From contig WYBS01000032.1 in assembly GCA_011525755.1 (NCBI GenBank), forward strand, positions 1-35,698: a stretch of DNA of 35,698 nucleotides, written 5' to 3'. Position numbers and translations under genes: made by a program. Below the pieces are notes generated by a model. The model ran no database searches and was not told where the DNA came from. It worked only from the letters and a program-made list of their open reading frames with translations. The stretch is from Planctomycetaceae bacterium. Its GTDB lineage: Bacteria; Planctomycetota; PLA2. This document shows positions 24,545-32,068 of the stretch, piece after piece (the stretch's first letter is position 1; each line of letters opens with the position of its first letter).

Positions 24545-24907
24545 CTACTGCTCGCGCTTCTCGAGGAAGCCGATCGCCCAGCAGCTCCCGGCAGGCGACG
24601 TTCCGCCGAGCGTCACGCTGATCCGGAACCACCGCTTCGTGAGCTGGGCCGTGTACTGGGCCTCCGTCTCCTGGCCAGGGTCCGAGTTCGCGGTCGTTCC
24701 CGTGCAGGTCGTCCAGTTGGTCTGGTCGATCGATTCCTGGAGGGTCACCCCGAAGGTGGGGGACGTGCCGGTCAGCTTGCCGCGCCAGACGTTGACGATC
24801 GCGGAGGAGTACTCGCTCACCTCCATTCCGATCGTGGTGAAGGTGCTCGCGCCCACGTAGGAGCTGTAGCGCGGGAGCAGGACCAAGGGTACGAGTTCGC
24901 CGGCCAT
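24545..24907 (-). CDS. Small beta-type protein, family I, copy 1
   Basis: A 120-aa protein, first gene of the minus-strand operon running to 19533 or further. It starts at ATG 24907 with AAAGGAGA about 8 nt upstream; longer upstream frames have no coding character. Motifs shared with copy 2: VSEYSSAIVNVWRG, ESIDQTNWT, GFLEKRE. A copy of the shared promoter motif lies 66 bp upstream, pointing at this gene. The predicted fold is all-beta; no known domain recognised. Confidence 0.65.
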   Translation of the reverse strand: MAGELVPLVLLPRYSSYVGASTFTTIGMEVSEYSSAIVNVWRGKLTGTSPTFGVTLQESIDQTNWTTCTGTTANSDPGQETEAQYTAQLTKRWFRISVTLGGTSPAGSCWAIGFLEKREQ

Positions 24908-24973
24908 CTTCTTGTCTCCTTTGTCGGTTGGTCTTCGCCCGCGCGCGCGGCGCGGGCTGCCTCTGCCAGAAGA

Positions 24974-25002
24974 AAACGCAAAACGGATGCGGAGACCCTC
25001 AC
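24974..25002 (-). promoter_or_regulatory. Shared promoter motif, site 1
   Basis: On the minus strand: GTGAGGGT-N13-TTGCGTTT, 66 bp upstream of the family I gene at 24907. It has the same element order and 13-bp gap as the four other sites. The layout fits an ECF-sigma promoter with -35 TGAGGG and -10 around CGTTT, spacer about 16. Confidence 0.7.
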
Positions 25003-25128
25003 GGTCCTCGCATTTCTTTCTCGCACCGACGACGCGCGCCTGCCGGGGGCCGCAGGACCGCTCGCGCGCCCTTCGCCCCCGGAGGCCACGCTCCCTCGCT
25101 TCATTCCCTCGTCCCCTCGCACCCCGCC

Positions 25129-25428
25129 TCATCTCGTGAGCCACACGGGCGGCGCCATCCGGATCCGGGCGGCGTCGGGGCCAACGCCCATGACCCGGAC
25201 GCGCCAGTCCTCCTTGACCCCGGAGACGCGCAGTGTCGTCGTGCCTTCCTCGTGGAGCCGCGTCCCGCCCGCGCCGAGCCAGACCTCGTCGCCCGCGTCC
25301 CGGTGCTCCACCACGACATCGAACGGGGCAGCGGGCGCGCCGGCGACGCGGAACGAGAAGACGGCATCGCGGCCGCCCCCGCCGTGACGCGGGGGAGGAG
25401 TCGGCGTGAACCCGGAGTCGTCGGCCAT
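25129..25428 (-). CDS. Small beta-type protein, family II, divergent copy
   Basis: A 99-aa protein starting at ATG 25428 with GGGAGG about 9 nt upstream. It matches the plus-strand array members in order of motifs: FDVVVEHRDAGDEVW, GVKEDWRVRV, and the ending APPVWLTR (array members end PPPAWRPY or similar). It is the most divergent copy. It is transcribed away from the sigma gene, from motif site 2, and separated from the family I genes by about 220 bp. Confidence 0.65.
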   Translation of the reverse strand: MADDSGFTPTPPPRHGGGGRDAVFSFRVAGAPAAPFDVVVEHRDAGDEVWLGAGGTRLHEEGTTTLRVSGVKEDWRVRVMGVGPDAARIRMAPPVWLTR

Positions 25429-25474
25429 CGGACTCGCCTCCCGGGGCCCGCAGTGGCGGCCCCTACCCGTAAGG

Positions 25475-25503
25475 AAACGCAAGACGCGTCCGCGGACCCT
25501 CAC
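25475..25503 (-). promoter_or_regulatory. Shared promoter motif, site 2
   Basis: Minus strand GTGAGGGT-N13-TTGCGTTT, 47 bp upstream of the divergent family II gene. With site 5 it forms a back-to-back pair: ACCCTCACGGG (25496) faces CCCGTGAGGGG (25520). Confidence 0.7.
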
Positions 25504-25522
25504 GGGTTTTTCCGCCGGCCCC

Positions 25523-25551
25523 GTGAGGGGTTCGGGGGCCGGATTGCGTGT
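25523..25551 (+). promoter_or_regulatory. Shared promoter motif, site 5 (sigma gene)
   Basis: Plus strand GTGAGGGG-N13-TTGCGTGT, 86 bp upstream of the sigma gene start. If the sigma factor uses this motif, the gene is autoregulated. Confidence 0.7.
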
Positions 25552-25637
25552 TTCTTGATAGTGGGGCCCCACGCTCGCCGCAGCCGCCCGCTCTTGAATC
25601 GCCGGGGGCGGATCGCCACAATCCGGGCGGAGAAAGC

Positions 25638-26201
25638 GTGGCGGACGAACGGCCGGGAGACATCACGCTCCTCCTGCGGCGCATGGACGCGGGGGACGCG
25701 GCGGCGCAGGAGGTGCTCTACGTGACGATCCAGGGGCAGCTCCGCGAGCTGGCGAACGACTTCGTGCGCGGCCAGCCCGCCGAAGCGACGCTCGGCACGA
25801 CCGCCCTCGTGAACGAGGCCTACCTGAGGCTTGCGGGCGGCCCCGAGGGGGAGTGGAAGGACCGGCGCCACTTCTTCGCCGTCGCCGCGATGGCGATGCG
25901 GAGCGTGCTCGTGGACCACGCCCGGAGGAAGCGCGCGGCGAAGCGCGGCGGGGACATGGAGAGGGTGCCGCTCGACGGGCTCGCGGCGCCCTTCGAGGAG
26001 CGGGCGGGCGATCTCCTCGACCTCGACGAGGCGCTCGACGAGCTCGCGGCGCTGCACGCGCGGGTGGCGAAGGTCGTCGAGCTTCGCTTCTTCGGCGGGC
26101 TCACGTGCGCCGAGGCGGGCAAGGTCCTCGGCGTGTCGACGGCCACGGTCGAGCGGGAGTGGGAGTTCGCGCGGGCGTGGCTCCGCGAGAGGCTCGGATG
26201 A
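25638..26201 (+). CDS. ECF-type sigma factor (planctomycete/acidobacterial type)
   Basis: A 187-aa sigma factor starting at GTG 25638. It has the subfamily pattern GTTALVNEAYLRLA, RRHFFAVAAMAMRSVLVDHA and RRKRAAKRGG through region 2, and an HTH in region 4 (CAEAGKVLGVSTATVEREW). This type (TIGR02999-like) is abundant in Planctomycetota and Acidobacteriota and often precedes a Ser/Thr kinase gene. Here the stop overlaps the kinase start as ATGA. It is the best candidate to read the five shared motifs in this cluster. Kinase control of its activity is suggested by coupling, not shown. Confidence 0.9.
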   Translation: MADERPGDITLLLRRMDAGDAAAQEVLYVTIQGQLRELANDFVRGQPAEATLGTTALVNEAYLRLAGGPEGEWKDRRHFFAVAAMAMRSVLVDHARRKRAAKRGGDMERVPLDGLAAPFEERAGDLLDLDEALDELAALHARVAKVVELRFFGGLTCAEAGKVLGVSTATVEREWEFARAWLRERLG

Positions 26202-29200
26202 ACCCCGCGGAGCTGGAGCGTTGCATGCAGGCCTTCGGCGACGCGCTCGCCCTCCCGGAGGGTGCGAGGCAGGGCTGCATCGACGCCGCGTGCGGCGGCG
26301 ATCCGGAGCTGTCCCGGAAGGTGCGAGGGCTGCTCGGCACGCACGCGCGGGCGGGAGAGTTCCTCGAGCCCCCGCCGATCAGCCGTGCGGTGCCGGCGAG
26401 GCTGCTGACCGGCGCTGCGGAAGGCGGGCGCCGCGAGGGGGCGGTGGTCGGCGGCCGTTACCGGCTCGGCGAGCGGATCGGCTCGGGCGCCATCGGCGAG
26501 GTCCACGCGGCCGAGGATCTGCTCACGGGCGAGAAGGTCGCGTGCAAGGTGCTGCGGCACGCGCTTGTCGAGCACGGCCTCCGCAGCGAAATCGCGGCGC
26601 TCCGGCTCCTCCGGATCCCCGGGGTCGTCCGCATGATCGACGAGGGGATCGAGGGCGACACGCCCTACCTCGTGATGGAACTCGTGACAGGCGCGCCGTT
26701 CCCGGGCGTCGCGCTGCCTGCGCCGTGGCGCTCGGTCGCGGGGACCGCGGTCGCGCTGCTCGAGACGCTCGACCGCATCCACCAGGCGGGGTTCGTGCAC
26801 CGCGACTTGAAGCCCGGCAACGTCCTCGTGGACGCGGAGGGCCGGCCGACGGTCCTCGATCTCGGGCTCGCGCTCCACCCGGGAAGGCCCTGCGCGGACG
26901 AGGGGATCGTCGGCACGCCCAACTACCTCGCGCCCGAGCAGCTCCGGGGCGAGCGCGCGACGCCGGCGTCGGACCTCTTCGCCTTCGGCGTCATGCTCCA
27001 CGAGGCGCTCACGGGCGACCTCCCGCGGCGGTCGTGCAGGTTCGGGGAGGCGGGCGTGCAGTGCGCGCCGCCCGGACCGCGCGAGAGCGTTGCCGATTGC
27101 CCCGCGGCGGTGGCCGACCTCGTAGCCAGGCTCCTGAAGCCGGACGCGGAGGACCGGCCGCGCACAGCCGCGGAGGCGCTCCGCTTCCTCGAAGGCGCGT
27201 CGCCGCGCCGCAGCCCCGGGCGGCTGCCGTGGCTCGGGGACGACGCGATCGTGCGCGCCGTCGTGGCCGCCGCGGAGCGCGGCGAGAGCGTCGATGTCTG
27301 CGGCGGCCCGGGATCCGGCCGGACCCGCTGCATCGAGGAGGCCGCGGGAAGGCTGGAGCGGACGGGGAGGACGATCCTCCGGTTCCGGCAGGGGCAGGGG
27401 TTCGGGTGCATCCTCGACGCGGCGGAATCCGCCGTGCTCGGCAGCGTCGACGAAGCGAAGGCCGTGGCGCGCGCCCGCCTCGAGCAGTTGTTCGGCGAAG
27501 GCGCCGTAGCGTTCGCCGACGACTGGGAGCGGATCGAGCCCTGGGTCCGGGACGTGCTCTCGGAATGCCGGGGGCGCGGGACCGTCGTGCGCGTCCTCGA
27601 CGGGACGGCGGAAGGCGCCATCTCCCCGACGCCGCTCTCCCGCGCGGACCTCATGGATCTCTTCCGCGGCCCGGACCCGGTCTTCCACCTGCGCGAGCAC
27701 GCGGCGGAGGCGATCCTCGCGAAGTCGCAGGGCCGGCCGGCGGCGGTGGCCGCGGAGGCGTCCGCGTGGGTTCACGCCGGCTTCGCCCGCTGGGAGGGAG
27801 GCCGCCTCGCGGTGTCCCGCGATGGGCTCGACCGCCTCCACGGCGGGAGCATCGACGAGCCGCAACGCGCGGGCGGGCGGGACCTGCGCGGTCTCTCCGC
27901 GGATCTCCGCCGCATCGCCGCGGTCGTCCAGCTCGCGGGCGCGCAGGCGACCCCGGAGGGCCTCGCGCCGGTCGTCCGCCTCCCCGCGTGGCAGATCGAT
28001 GCGCGCCTCAGCGACCTCGCCGCCGCCGGGATCGTGCGCTACGCGCCGCCGGGACCGGCGGCGCCGACCGCCCCGCTCGACGTGCTCTCGGCGCTCGACC
28101 AGGAGGAGGTCCGCGACGCGCACGCGAAGCTCGCGGCGACGCTGCCGCCGGGCGACGAGGAGCGGCTCGGGCACATCGTCGGCGCGCGCGACATGGACGC
28201 CGTCCCCGCGGAGGTGCGCCTGCGCGCGCAGCGCCTCATGGACGAGGGACGCTGCGGCCGCGCGATCTCGCTTCTCGGGGAGGCCGTCGGCGCGGTCCGC
28301 GACGATCCCTCCGGCGCGCCGTTCGCCGAGGTCCTTGAGGACCTGCTTCTCGCGGGCCTCCGGGCTTCCTCGGCGGGCTGCTTCGATCGCGTGGTCTACG
28401 AGGTCGAGATGTGCCCGGAGCCCGCGCCCCGGCTCGGCAAGCTCGCGGACCTGGCCCGCTCGGCGCTCGGACTGCTCCGCGGTGTCTGGGAGCGGAGCCT
28501 CGTCTCGGCGGAATCGATGGAGCCCTTCCCCGACGCACGGCTCGAGCTCGCGCGGCAGACGGTGCGCGTGCTCGCCGCCCGCCGCGGAGGAATCGCGCGG
28601 GAGCGCGCCGCGATCGACAGCGCCTCGGCGTGGGCATCGACCTGCGGGCTTCCCGAGGCGCGCCGCGCGCTCGTCTCCTGGCTCGCGTGGCTCCGCTACA
28701 ACGAGGGGCGCTTCGCGGAGGCGGCGGACCTGCACGAGCGCGCGGCCGGCATGGCCCGCGACCCCGCGACCCGTGCCTCGTCGCTCGCGAGCCGCGTGAC
28801 CGCGCTCATGGACGGCCAGCGGCTCGACGAGGCGCGCCGCGCCGTCCGCGAGGCGCTCGACGCCGTCGCGCTCATCCGCGACCCCGCGCTCGAGGCGCGG
28901 CTCCTCTGCATGGAGAGGTCGGTCGAGTACCGTCTCGGAATCGCGGACAGACCTGATCCCGACCTTCCCTGCATCATCGGTCAGGCGGACGTCCGGGACC
29001 TCGAGGCCTTCGCGTCGCTGACCGAGGCCGCCATCGCGTGGCGCGCGGGCCGGTCCGACGAGGCGCGTTCCTTGGCATCGAGGTCCGCGCGCCTCTACAT
29101 GGCCCTCGGCATGGAGCACTTCGCCTGCTTGCCGGACGCGCTCCGCCTCACGTGCTCGCGCTCCCCCGAGCCCGCGGAGGCCCGCAGCATTGCGAGACGG

Positions 29201-29473
29201 ATCGCGAGCTGCCCGCTGCCGGGCCTCGCGGTCCAGGCGGCCGGCCTTCTCGCGATGGCGGTCCCCGATCTCTCCCTTGCGCTCCCGACCCCGGACGCCT
29301 GGCTTCAGGCGCTGCCGCGGCCGACCTGGGCGGTCCGCCGCGAGGTCCTGAGCGTCGAGGAGGCCCTGTACCGGCGTGTGGAAAGGAGAGGCGAGGATGG
29401 CTCCGCAGATGGGGCTCGGGAGTTTCACGGGGAAGCAGCCGCAGACGATCTCCGACCCCAACAGCCCGCGTAA
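26198..29473 (+). CDS. Ser/Thr protein kinase with P-loop and helical-repeat C-terminus (PknK-like)
   Basis: A 1091-aa protein. The kinase domain spans about residues 88-335: Gly loop GERIGSGAIGEV, K117 in VACK, HRDLKPGN with D203, DLG at 221-223 in place of DFG, and GTPNYLAPEQ. A Walker A motif, GGPGSGRT (369-376), opens a probable STAND/AAA-type segment, followed by winged-helix and TPR-like helices to the end. No transmembrane segment is evident, so it should be cytoplasmic. The architecture resembles PknK-type regulators that combine kinase, NTPase and repeats. It is coupled to the sigma gene and may phosphorylate or sequester the sigma factor. Its last 77 bp overlap the next gene in another frame. 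Confidence 0.85.
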   Translation: MNPAELERCMQAFGDALALPEGARQGCIDAACGGDPELSRKVRGLLGTHARAGEFLEPPPISRAVPARLLTGAAEGGRREGAVVGGRYRLGERIGSGAIGEVHAAEDLLTGEKVACKVLRHALVEHGLRSEIAALRLLRIPGVVRMIDEGIEGDTPYLVMELVTGAPFPGVALPAPWRSVAGTAVALLETLDRIHQAGFVHRDLKPGNVLVDAEGRPTVLDLGLALHPGRPCADEGIVGTPNYLAPEQLRGERATPASDLFAFGVMLHEALTGDLPRRSCRFGEAGVQCAPPGPRESVADCPAAVADLVARLLKPDAEDRPRTAAEALRFLEGASPRRSPGRLPWLGDDAIVRAVVAAAERGESVDVCGGPGSGRTRCIEEAAGRLERTGRTILRFRQGQGFGCILDAAESAVLGSVDEAKAVARARLEQLFGEGAVAFADDWERIEPWVRDVLSECRGRGTVVRVLDGTAEGAISPTPLSRADLMDLFRGPDPVFHLREHAAEAILAKSQGRPAAVAAEASAWVHAGFARWEGGRLAVSRDGLDRLHGGSIDEPQRAGGRDLRGLSADLRRIAAVVQLAGAQATPEGLAPVVRLPAWQIDARLSDLAAAGIVRYAPPGPAAPTAPLDVLSALDQEEVRDAHAKLAATLPPGDEERLGHIVGARDMDAVPAEVRLRAQRLMDEGRCGRAISLLGEAVGAVRDDPSGAPFAEVLEDLLLAGLRASSAGCFDRVVYEVEMCPEPAPRLGKLADLARSALGLLRGVWERSLVSAESMEPFPDARLELARQTVRVLAARRGGIARERAAIDSASAWASTCGLPEARRALVSWLAWLRYNEGRFAEAADLHERAAGMARDPATRASSLASRVTALMDGQRLDEARRAVREALDAVALIRDPALEARLLCMERSVEYRLGIADRPDPDLPCIIGQADVRDLEAFASLTEAAIAWRAGRSDEARSLASRSARLYMALGMEHFACLPDALRLTCSRSPEPAEARSIARRIASCPLPGLAVQAAGLLAMAVPDLSLALPTPDAWLQALPRPTWAVRREVLSVEEALYRRVERRGEDGSADGAREFHGEAAADDLRPQQPA

Positions 29474-29729
29474 CGAGACGTGCTGGATCTGGAAGCCCGC
29501 CGCGGCGACGGAGTTCTGGATCCTCTACCGGGGTCCTGCCGCGGACCACCCCTACGTCGATCCGACGTCCGGCCAGCCCGACGTCTGGCTCGAGGTCGAG
29601 TACCTGGACGGGCCGGGCCTCTTCGCGAGCGTGGCGGCGTTCGTCGCTTGGGTGCTCGCCCGCCTCCTCGGGCAGGGCCGGCGCAACCTTCCGACCGACA
29701 TCGAGCTTCGGTCCCACACGATCGTCTGA
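29397..29729 (+). CDS. Small protein of unknown family, overlapping the kinase 3' end
   Basis: A 110-aa protein. ATG 29397 has AAAGGAGA about 10 nt upstream, inside the kinase gene. Visible features are NETCWIWKP and EFWILYRGPAADHPYVDPTS at about residues 25-58, VWLEVEYLDGPGLFASVAAF, a hydrophobic helix (about 76-91) and a basic tail. It may be a small membrane-associated protein of the same cluster. No domain recognised. Confidence 0.6.
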   Translation: MAPQMGLGSFTGKQPQTISDPNSPRNETCWIWKPAAATEFWILYRGPAADHPYVDPTSGQPDVWLEVEYLDGPGLFASVAAFVAWVLARLLGQGRRNLPTDIELRSHTIV

Positions 29730-29773
29730 CCCGCGCCTCCCGGCGGAGCCGCCTCGAAGGACGCCAGAAAACC

Positions 29774-29802
29774 GTGAGGGTCCGCGGGCCCCGATTGCGT
29801 TT
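29774..29802 (+). promoter_or_regulatory. Shared promoter motif, site 3
   Basis: Plus strand GTGAGGGT-N13-TTGCGTTT followed by CTTCTAG, 81 bp upstream of the HNH gene. Confidence 0.7.
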
Positions 29803-29883
29803 CTTCTAGAGGCGGCGCCACCGCTTCACCGGGGCCCGGCACCAACGCCACCCGGTAGACCGCGGGCGCCGCAGGAGGTGTGC

Positions 29884-30183
29884 ATGGCGAGAGCGCGCAG
29901 CACGCGGGCCGACGGCGGCTCGTTCGGCGAGGCGACGATCGAGGCCGTCTGGCAGAAGGGGACGTCCGACCCTCGCCCGTCCTTCCGCAAGGACCGATGC
30001 GGCGCGTCGATGCAGCGCCAGAAGTACGGGAAGATGGAGCAGTTCGGGTGGGAGATCGACCACATCAAGCCCGTCTCGAAGGGCGGGACGGACGACCTCC
30101 CGAACCTCCAGCCGCTCCAGTGGGAGAACAACCGGCACAAGGGCGACAACGGGCCGGACTTCGAGTGCAAGGTGAGGAGCTGA
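29884..30183 (+). CDS. HNH-family nuclease-like protein
   Basis: A 99-aa protein starting at ATG 29884 with AGGAGG about 6 nt upstream. The C-terminal half carries the HNH signature: WEIDHIKPVSKGGTDDLPN, then LQPLQWENNRHKGD, giving the D-H pair, the middle Asn and the last His/Asn. HNH domains bind a metal and cut DNA or RNA. It lacks Cys zinc pairs. Its own copy of the shared motif lies upstream, so it belongs to the same regulon; what it would cut is unknown. A gap of about 240 bp follows before the family II array. Confidence 0.8.
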   Translation: MARARSTRADGGSFGEATIEAVWQKGTSDPRPSFRKDRCGASMQRQKYGKMEQFGWEIDHIKPVSKGGTDDLPNLQPLQWENNRHKGDNGPDFECKVRS

Positions 30184-30326
30184 GCACCGCACAGGAGGGG
30201 CGGAAAGGCAGGAGACGTGCAGAACCGCGTGAGCGATCTCGACGGCGCCTCCGTTCCGGCACCTCGTGGCGGACGGGCGGGATCGGCGCGTCTCCGTCCC
30301 CCGGGCGGCGCGCCCCCCGTGGGGCG

Positions 30327-30360
30327 GCCGCTCTCTCCCCAGAGCGGCGGAGAAAAAAAA
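30327..30360. promoter_or_regulatory. Dyad and A-tract upstream of the family II array promoter
   Basis: GCCGCTCT-CTCCCC-AGAGCGGC, a perfect 8-bp stem, followed by a run of eight A (30353-30360) that ends 12 bp before motif site 4. On the plus strand the tail is A-rich, not T-rich, so it is not a standard terminator for upstream genes. The A-tract is placed like an UP element. The rest of 30184-30372 shows nothing recognisable. Confidence 0.45.
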
Positions 30361-30372
30361 GTGGGCGCGAAG

Positions 30373-30401
30373 TTGAGGGGCTCCACCCGCGTTTTACGTT
30401 T
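30373..30401 (+). promoter_or_regulatory. Shared promoter motif, site 4
   Basis: Plus strand TTGAGGGG-N13-TTACGTTT, 24 bp upstream of the first array gene; the most divergent of the five sites but with the same 13-bp gap. The short distance implies a very short leader. Confidence 0.6.
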
Positions 30402-30425
30402 CCCTATGTAGAGGCATCGAGCACC

Positions 30426-30767
30426 ATGGTGGCGACCATCATCGGAGACACGCTGGTCCACGACGGGGTCGGGACCGCGCCGTTCTACTCCCCGCCTTTC
30501 CTGCGCGGCGGGGAGGCGGCGGTCTTCACGATCGAGGTCACGCTCAACAACGGCGGCGCGACGCTCGTCTTCGCCGTCGAGCACAAGAACGCGGAGGACA
30601 CGAGCTGGTCGAGCGCCGGCTCCACCTCCGCGTCGGCGACAGGGGTGAGGACGCTCGAGATCTCCGGCCTCAAGGAGGAACTGAGGCTGAAGTTCACGTT
30701 CAGCGCCGGGCTGGCCGGCGACTTCGTCCATGTGCTCGTCCCGGCGCCCATGTGGCTGCCGTTCTGA
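30426..30767 (+). CDS. Small beta-type protein, family II, array copy 1
   Basis: A 113-aa protein, first of four tandem paralogues. Shared pattern: FYSPPFxRGGEAAVFTIE near the N-terminus, VEHKNAEDTSW at about residues 52-62, GLKEELRLKFTF at about 80-91, and the ending VPAPMWLPF. Alternating polar and hydrophobic residues suggest a beta-sandwich. There is no signal peptide and no Cys. It is driven by motif site 4. Tandem duplication with conserved ends suggests subunits of one assembly; the function is unknown. Confidence 0.7.
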   Translation: MVATIIGDTLVHDGVGTAPFYSPPFLRGGEAAVFTIEVTLNNGGATLVFAVEHKNAEDTSWSSAGSTSASATGVRTLEISGLKEELRLKFTFSAGLAGDFVHVLVPAPMWLPF

Positions 30768-30773
30768 TCGGGG

Positions 30774-30962
30774 ATGGAGATGACGCTGCGCATCACGGTC
30801 CGCGTGCCCGAGAAGCCGGAGACGGTCTGGGAACCGCGCGGACGCGAGTTCGTGATCCCTGAGCCGGCCTTGCCCGACTTGGACGGCCAGGCGCGATCGC
30901 CTGGGCTGAACCCCGAGGCCGGCTCCGAGTGCGGGTGGATCGCCTACGGAGCGGACGCATGA
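30774..30962 (+). CDS. Small protein between array copies 1 and 2
   Basis: A 62-aa protein starting 6 bp after array copy 1; its stop overlaps the ATG of copy 2 (ATGA). N-terminal MTLRITVRVPEKPETVWEPR is beta-like; the rest is Pro-rich. The coupling on both sides supports a real gene. Family not recognised. Confidence 0.55.
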   Translation: MEMTLRITVRVPEKPETVWEPRGREFVIPEPALPDLDGQARSPGLNPEAGSECGWIAYGADA

Positions 30963-31312
30963 GCTACGCGACCCTCGCCGGCTTCTCCGTCGTCTGCGAT
31001 CTCGCGGGGACGGCCACCTACTACACGCCGCCGATCGCCCGCGAAGCGCTCAACGCCACCTTCTCGCTGGACGTCACGCACTTCTACGCCGCCGGTATCG
31101 GGGCGGTCGTTGTGACAGTCGAGCACAAGAACCTCGCCGACACGAGCTGGGCGGCTGCCGACGCGTTCCCCAACATCACCAGCACCGGCGTGGAGGCCCT
31201 AACCGTGACCGACCTGAAGGAGGAGATCCGGCTCAAGGTCGCCTTCAGCGGCGGCGCACCCAACGACTTCGCGCACTTGGTCGTCGCCGCCCCCACCTGG
31301 CTCCCCGAGTAG
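30959..31312 (+). CDS. Small beta-type protein, family II, array copy 2
   Basis: A 117-aa paralogue starting at ATG 30959, which overlaps the previous stop. It keeps VEHKNLADTSWAAADAFPNI, DLKEEIRLKVAFS and the ending APTWLPE, but its N-terminus (YYTPPIAREALNATFSLD) lacks the RGGEAA version of the motif. Confidence 0.7.
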   Translation: MSYATLAGFSVVCDLAGTATYYTPPIAREALNATFSLDVTHFYAAGIGAVVVTVEHKNLADTSWAAADAFPNITSTGVEALTVTDLKEEIRLKVAFSGGAPNDFAHLVVAAPTWLPE

Positions 31313-31319
31313 CACGACC

Positions 31320-31664
31320 ATGATCCTCGGATTCAACCTCCTCTACGACCAAGTCGGGACGACGCCGTTCCGGACGAATCCGTTCTCCCGCCGGGGCATG
31401 GCCGCGCTCTTCTCGATCCAGACGACCCACGTCGGCTCGGGCGCCCTGACCCTCAACGTCGCCGTCCAGCACAGAAACCGCGAGGACGCCTCGTGGACCA
31501 ACGCCGGCACGTTCTCGGGCATCACCGCGGCGGGGCTCGCGAGCCTCGACCTCTCCGGCCTGAAGGAGGAGATCCGCTTCTCCTTCACGTTCAGCGGGGG
31601 AGGCCCTCCCGGGAGCTTCTTCCGCGTCTTCATCCCGCCGCCCGCGTGGCGGCCCTACACGTAA
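31320..31664 (+). CDS. Small beta-type protein, family II, array copy 3
   Basis: A 114-aa paralogue 7 bp after copy 2. It carries NPFSRRGMAALFSIQTTH, VQHRNREDASWTNAGTFSGI, GLKEEIRFSFTFSGGGPPG and the ending PPPAWRPYT. No strong ribosome site is visible, so coupling to copy 2 is likely. Confidence 0.7.
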   Translation: MILGFNLLYDQVGTTPFRTNPFSRRGMAALFSIQTTHVGSGALTLNVAVQHRNREDASWTNAGTFSGITAAGLASLDLSGLKEEIRFSFTFSGGGPPGSFFRVFIPPPAWRPYT

Positions 31665-31693
31665 ACCCATGGCATGAGTGAGGAGATAGATCC

Positions 31694-32023
31694 ATGATCG
31701 TCGGGACCACCATCTTTCGCCTCGACGGCAGCCCCTTCTACAGCCCCGCGTTCCCGCGGGGCGGCGAGGCCGCCGTCTTCACGGTCGAGACGACCCACGT
31801 CAGCAGCTCGCCGACGTTCGTCGTCACGATCCAGCACAAGAACGAGGACGACACCTCCTGGGCCGACCTCGACACCTTCTCCAACATCACCGCCGTCGGC
31901 ACGTCCACGAAGGACGTCACCGGCATCAAGGAGATGGTCCGGCTCAAGTTCACGTTCTCCACCACGGGGCCCGATGACGCCGTCCACATCATCGTCCCTC
32001 CCCCCGCTTGGCGGCCCTACTAA
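31694..32023 (+). CDS. Small beta-type protein, family II, array copy 4
   Basis: A 109-aa paralogue with FYSPAFPRGGEAAVFTVE, IQHKNEDDTSWADLDTFSNI, GIKEMVRLKFTFS and the ending PPPAWRPY, closest in style to copies 1 and 3. GAGGAG lies about 10 nt before ATG 31694. It is the last of the array; the Cys-rich gene follows after 45 bp. Confidence 0.7.
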   Translation: MIVGTTIFRLDGSPFYSPAFPRGGEAAVFTVETTHVSSSPTFVVTIQHKNEDDTSWADLDTFSNITAVGTSTKDVTGIKEMVRLKFTFSTTGPDDAVHIIVPPPAWRPY

Positions 32024-32068
32024 CCGGTCGGGTTGACCCAGCCGTGCCCTACACAGGATAATGACCTG

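Noticed and set aside
25820-29461. A 1213-codon open frame on the minus strand opposite the sigma and kinase genes
   Set aside because: It is Arg/Ala-rich, has no recognisable domain, and lies antisense to clear sigma and kinase coding sequence; long antisense frames are expected at this GC content.
30217-30411. A 64-codon plus-strand ORF before the family II array
   Set aside because: It has AGGAGA before GTG 30217, but it runs through the dyad, A-tract and promoter motif and its product is Pro/Gly/Arg-rich without motif.
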